Under the pieces are notes generated by a model, which saw only the letters and a list, made by a program, of their open reading frames with translations, had not been told where the DNA came from and searched no databases. From Gammaproteobacteria bacterium (lineage in GTDB: Bacteria; Pseudomonadota; Gammaproteobacteria; Pseudomonadales; Halieaceae), in NCBI GenBank assembly GCA_030427485.1, contig JAUICG010000036.1, positions 1 to 45,109 of the forward strand: a DNA stretch of 45,109 nucleotides, written 5' to 3'. Below are positions 1 to 8,398 of the stretch, piece after piece. Each line of letters begins with the position of its first letter. Positions within the stretch are counted from its first letter, which is position 1. The position numbers and the translations under genes are program-made.

Positions 1-209
1 TGGCTTTCGCTTTCGGCTTGGCTTTCGCTTTCGGCTTGGCTTTCGCTTTCGGCTTGGCTTTCGCTTTCGGCTTGGCTTTCGCTTTCGGCTTGGCTTTCGC
101 TTTCGGCTTGGCTTTCGCTTTCGGCTTGGCTTTCGCTTTCGGCTTCGCTTTCGCCTTTGGCTTCGCTTTCGCTTTCGGCTTCGCTTTCGCCTTTGGCTTC
201 GCTTTCGAT
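1..209. repeat. 18-bp tandem repeat (minisatellite) inside the H1-like gene
   Basis: From position 1 to about 145 the unit TGGCTTTCGCTTTCGGCT recurs about eight times with no visible change. From about 145 to 209 it continues as degenerate 18-bp units (GGCTTCGCTTTCGCCTTT and similar). The unit is a multiple of three, so copy number can vary without breaking the frame. The identical copies next to the edge suggest recent expansion, while the degenerate ones lie nearest the start codon. Confidence 0.9.
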
Positions 210-235
210 GTTGCTTTCTTCTTAGCAGTTGCCAT
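1..235 (-). CDS. histone H1-like Lys/Ala/Pro-rich repeat protein (partial, C-terminus off the left edge)
   Basis: Read on the minus strand, an ATG at 235 opens a frame that starts MATAKKKATSKAKPKAK and then repeats the hexapeptide AKPKAK without a stop to the window edge (78 codons visible). A good Shine-Dalgarno (GGGAGAGA, 243-250) lies 7 nt upstream, and the opposite strand would encode an implausible AFGLAF repeat. Such low-complexity basic proteins resemble bacterial histone H1-like/AlgP-type DNA-binding proteins, which coat or compact DNA or affect transcription by charge. Binding is inferred from composition only; no folded domain is visible. The repeats would allow in-frame length change by slippage. 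Confidence 0.75.
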   Translation of the reverse strand, partial: MATAKKKATSKAKPKAKAKPKAKAKPKAKAKPKAKAKPKAKAKPKAKAKPKAKAKPKAKAKPKAKAKPKAKAKPKAKA

Positions 236-425
236 TATGCATCTCTCCCGACTGTTATTAAGGATCCCGCGACCTCAAAAATAACAACAATGCAATACCG
301 ATACAATAAAATAAATTGTAGAAAATTGGCATACCGGTATCGATTTCTGCTGTGCTTATTTTTAGTGCAGAGTAGACAGGTCGCCTTGATGCTTTCGAGT
401 TTCCCTGTGTGCAAATACCGACGCG
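236..425. other. AT-rich intergenic region between adk and the H1-like gene
   Basis: This 190-bp stretch is markedly more AT-rich than its surroundings, as expected for the promoter region of the H1-like gene. A possible -10 (TACAAT read on minus, 315-320) is present but no convincing -35 was found. A 10-bp palindrome, ATACCGGTAT, lies at about 331-341. No clear rho-independent terminator for adk is visible. Confidence 0.4.
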
Positions 426-1073
426 TCAGGATTCAAGCGCTGATATAACCTTGTTGCAAATATCATCGACGCTTCCCACGCCTTCCACCCGGTGATAGCG
501 CGGTGCTTTTTCACCCTGCATGTTGCGGTAAAAATCAATCAAGGGACTGGTTTGCTCGACATAGACTTTCAGGCGTTTTCGCACGGTTTCTTCTGTGTCG
601 TCTTCTCGTTGTACCAGGGGTTCACCCGTCTCATTGTCCAACCCTTCGGTGATCGGCTTGTTAAACAGCACATGATAAACTCGACCGGAACCGGGATGCA
701 CCCTCCTACCGCTGAGACGAGAAACTATTTCTTCGTCATCGACAGCGATCTCTACAACATGATCTATGGCGACCCCCGCATCAATCATTGCTTGAGCCTG
801 CACAATAGTGCGAGGAAAACCGTCGAACAGAAAACCAGAGGCGCAGTCTTCTTCAGCGATACGGTTTTTAACCAGACCAATGATAATTTCATCGGATACC
901 AGTCCGCCGGCGTCCATTACCTGCTTTGCCTGCAGACCCAACTCTGTTTTCGCCTTCACTGCCGCTCGCAGCATGTCACCGGTGGATATCTGCGGTATGT
1001 TATACCGCTCACAGATGAACTTGGCTTGTGTGCCCTTGCCTGCGCCTGGCGCACCCAATAGGATTAATCGCAT
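426..1073 (-). CDS. adk: adenylate kinase
   Basis: Cytosolic enzyme catalysing ATP + AMP = 2 ADP, which sets the adenylate pool. The 215-residue length is typical of the long bacterial form. The P-loop GAPGAGKGT is at residues 7-15, the AMP-binding start ISTGDMLR follows, and FDGFPRT is present. The LID segment (GRRVHPGSGRVYH onward) has no zinc-binding cysteines, as in other gammaproteobacteria. The ATG at 1073 has a strong GAGGAG ribosome site 8 nt upstream. It lies 113 bp downstream of mazG in the same direction, with its own candidate promoter, so it may be expressed independently of the mazG-relA-cysM run. Confidence 0.97.
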   Translation of the reverse strand: MRLILLGAPGAGKGTQAKFICERYNIPQISTGDMLRAAVKAKTELGLQAKQVMDAGGLVSDEIIIGLVKNRIAEEDCASGFLFDGFPRTIVQAQAMIDAGVAIDHVVEIAVDDEEIVSRLSGRRVHPGSGRVYHVLFNKPITEGLDNETGEPLVQREDDTEETVRKRLKVYVEQTSPLIDFYRNMQGEKAPRYHRVEGVGSVDDICNKVISALES

Positions 1074-1151
1074 GTGAAAAACTCCTCAACAATGATTGTG
1101 ATACGCAGGTACTGCGACTGCCGCATAGAGCTAGCCGATGGAAGGGCGCTT

Positions 1152-1180
1152 ACAATACACAGCGCGAGAAAAGGTTACAA
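1152..1180 (-). promoter_or_regulatory. candidate sigma-70 promoter of adk
   Basis: On the minus strand TTGTAA (1175-1180) and TATTGT (1152-1157) are separated by exactly 17 bp; each matches the consensus at 4 of 6 bases. Transcription would begin near 1145, giving a leader of about 70 nt before the adk ATG. The leader holds a small hairpin (CGCAG-gta-CTGCG, 1104-1116) of unknown meaning. Confidence 0.4.
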
Positions 1181-1186
1181 GCCCCG

Positions 1187-2005
1187 TCATTTTCCGCCCG
1201 GGAGTTCCTTGGCCCTTCGCCACAACTGGGCGTAGCGTGCTTCGCTCACCGCCGCGAGGTCGCCCCCTTCAAGCGCCACCATACTCTCCACTTCCCGAAA
1301 TCGTCTCTCGAATTTGGCGGTGGCATCGCGCAAGCTCTGTTCGGCATCCAGGCCAAGATGGCGCGCTATATTGACGCATGTGAACAGGACATCGCCGAGT
1401 TCATCGCGCATTTCATCCATTTGCTGCGCGGATATCGCACGCCGCAGTTCATCCAGTTCCTCCTGCAGCTTTTCCACCACTGCTGCCGCATCCGCCCAGT
1501 CAAAATTCACCTGTGCGGCGCGTTTTTGTACCTTCTGCGCTCTCGACAGCGCCGGGAGCGCAAGCGGAACGTCCGCCAACACACCCGGTTGATCACGGGC
1601 ACTGCGCTCCTGTTGCTTGATTGACTCCCAGGTTTGGCCAACCTCATCGATGGAACTGCGACTGTCCGTCACCCCTTCAATTTCGCCCCGGGCGAACACG
1701 TGCGGATGTCGGCGCAGAAGTTTTTCCACCAGCGTATTTACTATGGCTTCGAAGGTAAACAGATTCTGTTCTTTACCCAGTTGCGCGTAGAACACGACCT
1801 GGAACAACACATCACCCAGTTCCTCCGAAACGTGATCGTAGTCTTCCTGCTCTATCGCCTGCACCAACTCATAGCACTCCTCCAGCGTAGAGGGTACGAT
1901 ACTGCTGAAGCCCTGCTCCAGGTCCCACGGACATCCGGTTTCGGGATCGCGCAATCGCTCCATGACGCGCAACAGATCCCGTACAGAATAGCGAGCGGCA
2001 CTCAC
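1187..2005 (-). CDS. mazG: nucleoside triphosphate pyrophosphohydrolase MazG
   Basis: Hydrolyses (d)NTPs to the monophosphate and pyrophosphate; in E. coli it cleans up aberrant nucleotides and modulates (p)ppGpp levels. Two MazG folds are visible. The first, near residues 10-130, has the metal-binding pattern LEECYELVQAI then SEELGDVLFQV; the second, near 160-250, has LQEELDELRRAI then RDELGDVLFTC. I prefer the GTG at 2005 because a GAGAG ribosome site lies 7 nt upstream; a TTG at 2011 is the alternative. The gene begins 10 bp after relA ends, so the two are almost certainly cotranscribed, a sensible pairing given MazG's link to the stringent response. Confidence 0.94.
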   Translation of the reverse strand: MSAARYSVRDLLRVMERLRDPETGCPWDLEQGFSSIVPSTLEECYELVQAIEQEDYDHVSEELGDVLFQVVFYAQLGKEQNLFTFEAIVNTLVEKLLRRHPHVFARGEIEGVTDSRSSIDEVGQTWESIKQQERSARDQPGVLADVPLALPALSRAQKVQKRAAQVNFDWADAAAVVEKLQEELDELRRAISAQQMDEMRDELGDVLFTCVNIARHLGLDAEQSLRDATAKFERRFREVESMVALEGGDLAAVSEARYAQLWRRAKELPGGK

Positions 2006-2015
2006 CGGCAAACTC

Positions 2016-4244
2016 TCAATCTGACACCCGGGAGACGGATATCACATTCTTGAGCCGATCGATACGCTCCAATAACTTGGAGAGCGATCCGAGATCGGGG
2101 ACCTCGACACGCAATCGCATGGTGGCTGTATTGTTTTGCTTGTTTGTCTGTGTGTTGATTGTAAGCACGTTTATACGCGCATTGGCGAACAGCCCGGTAA
2201 TATCGCGAAGCAAGCCCTGGCGATCAAAGGCCTCTATGAATACATCCACTTCGTAGTTGTCTTCGGAGCCCTCACCCCACGCCGTTTCAACGACACGACC
2301 GGTGGTATTTTCCTGCAATTTCATGAGTTTTGCGCAGTCGACACGGTGAATGCTCACGCTTCTGGCCTTGGTGATATAGCCAACGATCTGGTCACCGGGC
2401 AATGGTTTGCAGCAACCGGCCATATGCGTTTTGAGACTGCCAACGCCATTGACGCTGACCTGGTTGTGAAGGCCGCTCGCCCCACTCGTGCTGAAGCGCA
2501 TCAGCGGTTCGGGCGCGCTGTCCACCAGGTCCTGGGCGGCGTTGAGCACCTGCGCAGATGCCAGATCACCCGCTCCCACGGCGGCGAACATGTCCTCCAC
2601 CGTACTCAACTGCATCTTCCTGGCGATTCGCTGGTAGTCCACACTGGTCAATGCCAGGCGTTTGAATTCTTTTTTCAGCAAATGGCGTCCGGTATCAATA
2701 TTGTCTTCGCGGGCCTGAGATTTAAACCAGTGCTGCACCTTGGCCCGGGCCCGGGATGTCTTCAGGTAACCCATGCCAAGCTGCAGCCAATCGCGCCGCG
2801 GCTGGGCCTCCCGACTGGTCAGGATTTCAACCCGCTCACCGGTTTGCAACTGATACGTCAGAGGTACGAGTGAGCTATTCACTTTTGCACCACGGCAGCG
2901 ATGACCGATTTCCGTGTGAACGTGATACGCAAAATCCAGCGGTGTGGCGCCGTAGGCAAGATTAACCACGTCTCCATCGGGTGTGAATACATAGACCCTG
3001 TCCTGGGCGACACTAAAACTGAACTGCTCCACGACACCACGCGCATCACCGGTTTCCTCGTGCCAGTCCAGAACCTGCCGCAACCAGGCAATCTTTTCTT
3101 CATAGGAACTCGCCAGTCCGCTTTCGGCGTCGGCGCCTTTGTAGCGCCAATGCGCACACACGCCGAGTTCAGCTTCGGAATCCATGCTCTCGGTCCGGAT
3201 CTGCACCTCCAGCGCCTTTCCCTCCGGACCTACCACCGCCGTATGCAGGGAGCGATAGCCGTTCTCCTTCGGATTGGCTATATAATCATCGAACTCATTG
3301 GGGATGTTGTGCCACAAACTGTGCACCAACCCAAGCGTGGCGTAACAGTCCTTGATTTCCGGAACCAGTATTCGCACGGCCCGTATGTCATAGACCTGCG
3401 AAAATCCGATCCCCTTGCGCTGCATTTTGCGCCAAATGCTATAGATATGCTTGGCACGACCCGCAATCTTGAATTGCAGTCCGGCACCGTGCAGTACTTC
3501 AGTCAACTCCCCGGTCACCTTCGCGATGAAGCGGTCGCGCTCCAGGCGCTTGCCGTCCAACAATCGGGCGATCTTGCGATAAGATTCGGCGTGGGTGTAG
3601 CGAAACGAAAGATCTTCCAACTCCCATTTCAGATGTCCGATACCCAGCCGATGGGCCAATGGCGCGTAAACATCGAATACCTCCTGACCGATCTGCCGGC
3701 GTCGCTCCTCATCCTCCTTCACAGAGCGAATTGCACAGGTTCGCTCCGCCAGCTTTATCAGCGCAACCCGAACGTCATCCACCAGCGCTATCAGCATTTT
3801 GCGTATATTGTCTTTTTGACCGTGCGCCTGTCCCAGCACGGGACTCTCTGTTTGCAGCGGCAGATCACTGATAGCGGCCATGCGTAACACACCCTCGATG
3901 AGAGTGCTGACTCCCTCACCAAACTGATTCCGCACGTCCCCGGAATCAAGTCGCCCCTCGCGCACTGCCCGGTATAGAACACCGGCCAGCAGGCAATCGA
4001 GGTCGACATGCAGGTCTGCCAGTATGACTGTGATATCCAGTCCTGCTACCAGGCAGTTGGACTCCCGCGCCCAGTCACCGGCGTCCGCTGCCGGGAGCAA
4101 CTGTGCGCGTTGTACGATTTCACAGGCCTGCAGGAGGCGGGCCCGGTCATGGGTTTCCAACGCCAGCGGCAGTTGCTCGATCCACTGATTGAGATCGATA
4201 CCCCCTTGGGCATCTACTGGCGTCTGCTGACGGACCTGAACCAT
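2016..4244 (-). CDS. relA: GTP pyrophosphokinase RelA (ribosome-associated (p)ppGpp synthetase)
   Basis: Makes (p)ppGpp when uncharged tRNA is on the ribosome. Order in the 742-residue protein: a degenerate N-terminal hydrolase-like domain lacking the HD metal motif, the synthetase domain with YDIRAVRI and KENGYRSLHT, a TGS domain (VYVFTPDGDVVNLAYGATPLDFAYHVH), a zinc-finger/helical segment around CCKPLPGDQIVGY, and a C-terminal ACT domain. Loss of the HD motif distinguishes RelA from the bifunctional SpoT. ATG at 4244. It lies 14 bp downstream of cysM and 10 bp upstream of mazG, a compact cysM-relA-mazG operon similar to that of Pseudomonas. Confidence 0.96.
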   Translation of the reverse strand: MVQVRQQTPVDAQGGIDLNQWIEQLPLALETHDRARLLQACEIVQRAQLLPAADAGDWARESNCLVAGLDITVILADLHVDLDCLLAGVLYRAVREGRLDSGDVRNQFGEGVSTLIEGVLRMAAISDLPLQTESPVLGQAHGQKDNIRKMLIALVDDVRVALIKLAERTCAIRSVKEDEERRRQIGQEVFDVYAPLAHRLGIGHLKWELEDLSFRYTHAESYRKIARLLDGKRLERDRFIAKVTGELTEVLHGAGLQFKIAGRAKHIYSIWRKMQRKGIGFSQVYDIRAVRILVPEIKDCYATLGLVHSLWHNIPNEFDDYIANPKENGYRSLHTAVVGPEGKALEVQIRTESMDSEAELGVCAHWRYKGADAESGLASSYEEKIAWLRQVLDWHEETGDARGVVEQFSFSVAQDRVYVFTPDGDVVNLAYGATPLDFAYHVHTEIGHRCRGAKVNSSLVPLTYQLQTGERVEILTSREAQPRRDWLQLGMGYLKTSRARAKVQHWFKSQAREDNIDTGRHLLKKEFKRLALTSVDYQRIARKMQLSTVEDMFAAVGAGDLASAQVLNAAQDLVDSAPEPLMRFSTSGASGLHNQVSVNGVGSLKTHMAGCCKPLPGDQIVGYITKARSVSIHRVDCAKLMKLQENTTGRVVETAWGEGSEDNYEVDVFIEAFDRQGLLRDITGLFANARINVLTINTQTNKQNNTATMRLRVEVPDLGSLSKLLERIDRLKNVISVSRVSD

Positions 4245-4258
4245 TGCAAAGCCGCCCC

Positions 4259-5155
4259 TCAGTCCCCGGCGAAAACACCCGTAGAGAGATAGCGGTCTCC
4301 ACGGTCACAGATAATTGCGACAATCACAGCGTTATCCACCTCACTGGACACGCGTAACGCTCCGGCCACTGCCCCGCCTGAGGATACACCGCAGAAAATA
4401 CCCTCTCTGGAAGCCAGCGCACGAGTGGTCTGCTCCGACTCCTTCTGGGAAATGTCCATCACCCGGTCAACGCGTGGCGCCTCGTATATCCTGGGCAAGT
4501 ATTCCTGCGGCCAACGGCGTATACCAGGAATGCTGGAGCCCTCCAGAGGCTGCAAACCGATAATCTGCACATCGGAATTCTGCTGCTTGAGATAAGCGGA
4601 GCAGCCCATGATCGTGCCTGTGGTACCCATGGAGCTGACCAGGTGAGTGATTGTACCGGCAGTCTGCCGCCAGAGTTCCGGCCCCGTGCCTACGTAGTGG
4701 GCGCGGGGGTTATCGGGATTTGCAAACTGATCCAGAACCCGACCTTTACCCTCTGCCTGCATCACAAGTGCAAGATCGCGGGCGCCCTCCATACCCGCCT
4801 CCTGTGAAACTTCCAGTAATTGAGCGCCGTAGGCGGACATCGCCTGTTTTCTCTCCTGGCTCATATGGGAGGGCATAATCAGGATCAGGCGATACCCCCG
4901 TATCGCGGCAGCCATCGCCAGTGCAATCCCGGTATTGCCGCTTGTCGCCTCGATCAGGGTATCGCCAGGTTTGATCTCACCTCGCGCTTCCGCCTGCGCA
5001 ATCATACTCAGCGCGGGCCTGTCTTTTACCGAGCCCGCGGGATTATTGCCCTCGAGTTTGACCAGAATCGTGTTGCTGGTAGTCCCTGGCAGCCGCTGCA
5101 GCCGCACAAGTGGCGTGTCGCCAATACATGCTTCAATAGTGGGATACTCTGGCAT
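4259..5155 (-). CDS. cysM: cysteine synthase B (O-acetylserine sulfhydrylase)
   Basis: PLP enzyme making cysteine from O-acetylserine and sulfide (CysM also accepts thiosulfate). The 298-residue sequence has the PLP lysine K44 in NNPAGSVKDRP, the substrate loop ATSGNTGIA, and the phosphate-binding glycine loop SSMGTTGTIMG. The arginine-rich C-terminal half (GIRRWPQEYLP) favours the CysM rather than the CysK branch. The ATG at 5155 is the first gene of the cysM-relA-mazG run. A TATAAT (-10 like) lies 31 bp upstream. Confidence 0.93.
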   Translation of the reverse strand: MPEYPTIEACIGDTPLVRLQRLPGTTSNTILVKLEGNNPAGSVKDRPALSMIAQAEARGEIKPGDTLIEATSGNTGIALAMAAAIRGYRLILIMPSHMSQERKQAMSAYGAQLLEVSQEAGMEGARDLALVMQAEGKGRVLDQFANPDNPRAHYVGTGPELWRQTAGTITHLVSSMGTTGTIMGCSAYLKQQNSDVQIIGLQPLEGSSIPGIRRWPQEYLPRIYEAPRVDRVMDISQKESEQTTRALASREGIFCGVSSGGAVAGALRVSSEVDNAVIVAIICDRGDRYLSTGVFAGD

Positions 5156-5185
5156 AACAAAAGCTACCGCGAATCAATGTGCAGA

Positions 5186-5191
5186 TTATAT
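5186..5191 (-). promoter_or_regulatory. possible -10 element for cysM-relA-mazG
   Basis: A perfect TATAAT on the minus strand lies in the 90-bp gap between acpS and cysM, placing a start site about 24 nt before the cysM ATG. No good -35 hexamer sits at 16-18 bp spacing, so this is only a candidate that may need an activator. Confidence 0.3.
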
Positions 5192-5245
5192 AGATACCGG
5201 GACGACCAAGGCCACGTCGAATTGAGACGGAACGCACATCGTAGG

Positions 5246-5620
5246 TTACTTGGCCAGAACGGCGAAAGCCACCACATAGTCCATTTCGTCCGCCAGGCTC
5301 AGCTCCACGCGCGTTCCACCTCGTTCGACTGCGGCGCGCCTCGCTCCGCCGAGCAAGCGTACTACTGGCGCACCGTTGGCATCGTGTTCAATCTGGATAT
5401 CCTGCCAGCTGACGCCACGACCAATACCTGTACCCAGCGATTTCGCAATCGCCTCCTTGGCGGCGAAGCGTTTCGCCAACAAGCGGCTGCCTTGTTTGCT
5501 GACGCGATATTCCTGCTGCTCCTGCTCCGTAAGGATGCGCTGCACGAAACGATCCCCCAATCGCGCCACCGTCTCTTCGATTCGCTTTATCTGCAGTATG
5601 TCGGTACCCACCGCGATCAA
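5246..5620 (-). CDS. acpS: holo-[acyl-carrier-protein] synthase
   Basis: Transfers 4'-phosphopantetheine from CoA to apo-ACP for fatty-acid synthesis. The 124-residue length is normal, with the N-terminal VGTDILQIKRIE motif and the catalytic FAAKEAIAKSLGTGIGRGVSW segment. Translation appears to start at a TTG (5620): GGGGGAG lies 7 nt upstream and no ATG or GTG fits. The TTGA overlaps the recO stop by 3 bases, implying translational coupling. pdxJ, which normally lies between recO and acpS, is missing. Confidence 0.93.
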   Translation of the reverse strand: MIAVGTDILQIKRIEETVARLGDRFVQRILTEQEQQEYRVSKQGSRLLAKRFAAKEAIAKSLGTGIGRGVSWQDIQIEHDANGAPVVRLLGGARRAAVERGGTRVELSLADEMDYVVAFAVLAK

Positions 5621-6375
5621 GGGATGTCTCCCCCGGTGAGCGTCTCCGCTGGCGCGCTTACCCTGACCGCGGCAGCTCGAAACAGCTCGCGACTACGCAA
5701 CGGGGCGTCGCCCAGATGCTCCGACAGGGCCTCACGCAGTAATTTCTTGGCCACCTGGCGGACACTGCCGCCAAACTCCCCGGATGCGATGGTCAAAAGA
5801 TCGGAGCCGGCATAAACCCCGCTCACCTCCGCTACCTCTTTCACGCTGGCCACCAGCCCCACACCCGGTTGATAACGGTACAGGCCGTCGGGTCGTAAAG
5901 GCTCGCCACTGGCACCATCGATAGCGAAATCAAAGTTGTAGCCCAATTCTTCCAGCAATTGATACTCGAAGCGCCGCAGGACGGCGTCGACGCTTTCCGT
6001 ATCCGCAAGAGCTTTCAAGGCCTGATCGTAGGCCGCGAACAGCGCCGGGTGTGCGTCGTCGCGGTGCAGCATTCTCATCAGCAGCTCATTAACATACAGG
6101 CCGCAGAAAACGCGTTCCCGGCGCAGCGCGCACTGGCCCCTGGCACGTTCACTCGCAACCAGGGTTTTTAACTCCGAGCGACCGGAAAATGATATCAAAA
6201 GCGGAATAAACGGCTGTAGCAGCGCGGTAGCGCTACCCCTTCGTGTCTGTCGACGCGTTCCCTTTGCAACCAGTCCCAGGCGGCCGTATTCGGCAGTGAA
6301 CACATCCAGTAGTGCACTGCTGTCGCGGTAAGGACGACTATGGATGACATAGGCCGGCTGCAAATTGACACGCAT
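5617..6375 (-). CDS. recO: DNA repair protein RecO
   Basis: RecFOR-pathway protein that anneals ssDNA and helps load RecA at gaps. The 252-residue product has the N-terminal OB-fold (AYVIHSRPYRDSSALLDVF, then GLVAKGTRR) and the helical C-terminal domain beginning near YVNELLMRML. The frame extends a further 27 codons upstream inside era, but the ATG at 6375 has an AGGAAAGAG site and fits the family, so I use it. It starts 3 nt after the era stop and ends overlapping acpS, in the conserved lepB-rnc-era-recO order. The zinc-finger cysteines of some RecO proteins are absent. Confidence 0.93.
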   Translation of the reverse strand: MRVNLQPAYVIHSRPYRDSSALLDVFTAEYGRLGLVAKGTRRQTRRGSATALLQPFIPLLISFSGRSELKTLVASERARGQCALRRERVFCGLYVNELLMRMLHRDDAHPALFAAYDQALKALADTESVDAVLRRFEYQLLEELGYNFDFAIDGASGEPLRPDGLYRYQPGVGLVASVKEVAEVSGVYAGSDLLTIASGEFGGSVRQVAKKLLREALSEHLGDAPLRSRELFRAAAVRVSAPAETLTGGDIP

Positions 6376-6377
6376 AT

Positions 6378-7286
6378 CTACTCTTTCCTGTCGTCGTAGC
6401 CCAGGCTGCGCAATGCTCTCTCGTCGTCCGACCAACCGGACTTGACCTTGACCCACAGGCGCAACATTACCCTGCTGTCAAAAAGCGACTCCATATCCCG
6501 GCGCGCATCCGCACCAATTGAGCGCAGTCGAGCGCCCTTCTCGCCGATCAGTATCTTCTTTTGTCCCTTGCGTTCAACAAATATGAGCGCCGAGATATGC
6601 AGTACTTCACCCTCCTGGGCGAACTCTTCTATCTGCACGGTTATGGCGTAGGGCAGTTCCTCGCCCAGTTGACGCATAATCTTTTCGCGCACGATTTCCG
6701 CCGCCAGAAAACGCTGGCTGCGGTCTGTCACCTGATCTTCGGGAAAAAAATGCGCGGACTCGGGTAGCAGTTTGACAATCTGCGCCTCGAGTTCCCGCAC
6801 ATTGTGCCGGTGCAATGCTGAAACCGGCAGTATCGCGATGAAATCGGCCATGGCAGCCAGTTTTTGCAGATGCGGGAGAAGCACCTGCTTGTCCTCCAGC
6901 AAATCGACCTTATTGACAACCAGTATGGCAGGCAGACCCGACTGCTGAACCTGCTCCAGCACGACGCTATCCTCCGCCGTCCACGCCGTTCGATCCACGA
7001 CGAAGACGATCACATCGACGTCCCGGATCGCGGCACTCGCCGTCCGATTCATGAAGCGATTGATCGCCCTGTCAGCGTTCAAATGCAGTCCCGGTGTATC
7101 GACGAAAACGATCTGCTGATGCCCTTCGGTCTTGATCCCCAGCACCTGGTGCCGGGTGGTCTGCGGTTTGCGTGAGGTGATACTGATCTTCTGCCCCAGG
7201 ATATGGTTCAGCAAGGTCGATTTGCCGACGTTCGGACGTCCGACAATCGCGACGTAGCCACATCGCAGCGGTGTATCAGTTGCCAT
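6378..7286 (-). CDS. era: GTPase Era (16S rRNA / 30S maturation)
   Basis: Essential GTPase that binds the 3' end of 16S rRNA during 30S assembly. 302 residues: P-loop GRPNVGKST (16-24), switch region TTRHQVLG, DTPG (63-66), NKVD (125-128), and a C-terminal KH domain with the typical LIGEKGARLRSIGADARRDME stretch split around GEKG. ATG at 7286. The first 11 bp overlap the end of rnc, and recO follows after 2 nt, so rnc-era-recO are translationally coupled. Confidence 0.97.
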   Translation of the reverse strand: MATDTPLRCGYVAIVGRPNVGKSTLLNHILGQKISITSRKPQTTRHQVLGIKTEGHQQIVFVDTPGLHLNADRAINRFMNRTASAAIRDVDVIVFVVDRTAWTAEDSVVLEQVQQSGLPAILVVNKVDLLEDKQVLLPHLQKLAAMADFIAILPVSALHRHNVRELEAQIVKLLPESAHFFPEDQVTDRSQRFLAAEIVREKIMRQLGEELPYAITVQIEEFAQEGEVLHISALIFVERKGQKKILIGEKGARLRSIGADARRDMESLFDSRVMLRLWVKVKSGWSDDERALRSLGYDDRKE

Positions 7287-7956
7287 GCCGGGGCAATCTC
7301 TCCAGAGCGGAGGCTGCGGCGTCCTGTTCCGCCTTACGACGGCTGCTACCCTGGCCCCTGGCCACCAGCCGCGGCCGACTCAGGCGGCAGGCAACCTGGA
7401 ACTGCCGGGCGTGCTCGCTGCCCTCGACGTCGAGAAGGTCGTACTCCGGTAACGGATAGTTGCGCCCCTGCAAGTACTCCTGCAAGCGGGTTTTCGCGTC
7501 TTTGTTGTCGGAGGAGACCGAGAGCACCTGCAGGCGTGAATCAATCCAGGTGAGAATTGCCGCTCTGCAATGCGCCGTATCACTGTCAAGCAGTATGGCG
7601 CCGGCTACCGCCTCAAGAGCATCCGCCAGTATCGAACTGCGCCGGTGCCCGCCACTCTTGCGCTCCCCCGCTCCCAATTGCAGGAACTCGCCCAGCGACA
7701 GTTCCCTGGCGATTTCCGCAAGCGTCTCACCCTTGACCAGGGAGGCGCGCATGCGGCTCATCTCGCCCTCGGCCGCATCGGGAAAACGATGATACAAAGC
7801 CTCAGCTATCACGTGGTTTACGATGGAGTCACCGAGAAATTCCAGGCGTTCATTATTGCGACTGCCGGCACTGCGATGCGTGAGCGCCAGTTTCAGCAGT
7901 TTCGGGTCGCCGAACCGGTAGCCGAGCAGCTTTTGCAGGCGCGCAATGTCTGCCAC
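7276..7956 (-). CDS. rnc: ribonuclease III
   Basis: Double-strand-specific endonuclease processing rRNA precursors and regulatory RNAs. In the 226-residue protein the signature NERLEFLGDS (35-44) carries metal ligands E39 and D43, and ILADALEAVAGA carries D112 and E115. The C-terminal double-stranded-RNA-binding domain (about 155-222) contains the expected GQGSSRRKAEQDAAASALE region. Start is GTG at 7956, with the DUF4845 stop just upstream (3 nt gap). Confidence 0.97.
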   Translation of the reverse strand: MADIARLQKLLGYRFGDPKLLKLALTHRSAGSRNNERLEFLGDSIVNHVIAEALYHRFPDAAEGEMSRMRASLVKGETLAEIARELSLGEFLQLGAGERKSGGHRRSSILADALEAVAGAILLDSDTAHCRAAILTWIDSRLQVLSVSSDNKDAKTRLQEYLQGRNYPLPEYDLLDVEGSEHARQFQVACRLSRPRLVARGQGSSRRKAEQDAAASALERLPRHGN

Positions 7957-7959
7957 GGT

Positions 7960-8373
7960 TTATTTATCGTCTTCCGCCGGTCGCGGCGGCAGCGGCTCGG
8001 GCATGCCTACCTGGTAGTGCAGGTCATCAAACCGCATAACCGAATCAATGAGACCCATCACCGGCTTCCTGACCTCGTAGTTGGCGTCAATGTAAGTATT
8101 GCCGCCTTTGCTGAACACCTCGACTTCCTTGGGATCGAGCTCATAGATCTGGTTGGTATTGAAGATATTGGAAATCTTCCGCCGGATATCGGAGACCTGG
8201 TCGTCGCGCGTATCGGGGTCCATCGCGATGCGGGCGATGATGTCTTTGACGCTCAGGTATTCAAGGTAGGCGGGGAGCATGCGAATAGCGCACATCGCGA
8301 AAAAGCCCACCATCAGCAGGATACAGAGCATACCCAGCATAGACATCCCGGATTGGTTGCGCCGTGTGCTCAT
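7960..8373 (-). CDS. DUF4845 family membrane-anchored protein
   Basis: A 137-residue protein with one N-terminal membrane segment (about residues 9-32, GMSMLGMLCILLMVGFFAM) preceded by a basic NQSG stretch similar to a type IV pilin-like start, then a soluble part of about 100 residues. Members of this DUF4845 family are regularly found between lepB and rnc in gamma- and betaproteobacteria; their function is unknown. The pilin-like N-terminus and its position next to signal peptidase suggest an envelope role, but that is only inference. ATG at 8373; 25 bp after lepB. Confidence 0.85.
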   Translation of the reverse strand: MSTRRNQSGMSMLGMLCILLMVGFFAMCAIRMLPAYLEYLSVKDIIARIAMDPDTRDDQVSDIRRKISNIFNTNQIYELDPKEVEVFSKGGNTYIDANYEVRKPVMGLIDSVMRFDDLHYQVGMPEPLPPRPAEDDK

Positions 8374-8398
8374 ATGACTCCCCCGTACGGTCTTTGTA

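Noticed and set aside
1..209. CRISPR-like repeats
   Set aside because: The 18-bp units are contiguous with no spacers and lie in frame in a protein gene.
18..284. Plus-strand frame of AFGLAF repeats
   Set aside because: It is the complement of the Lys/Ala/Pro repeat gene, which has a ribosome site and a plausible product; the plus frame has neither.
331..341. Palindrome ATACCGGTAT
   Set aside because: Short self-complementary sequences of this length are expected by chance; no promoter elements surround it clearly.
1104..1116. Small hairpin CGCAG-gta-CTGCG in the adk leader
   Set aside because: No T-run follows on the minus strand and the stem is only 5 bp; not enough for a terminator or riboswitch call.
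2901..3887. 328-codon open frame on the plus strand
   Set aside because: Fully antisense to the relA synthetase region; no recognisable domain.
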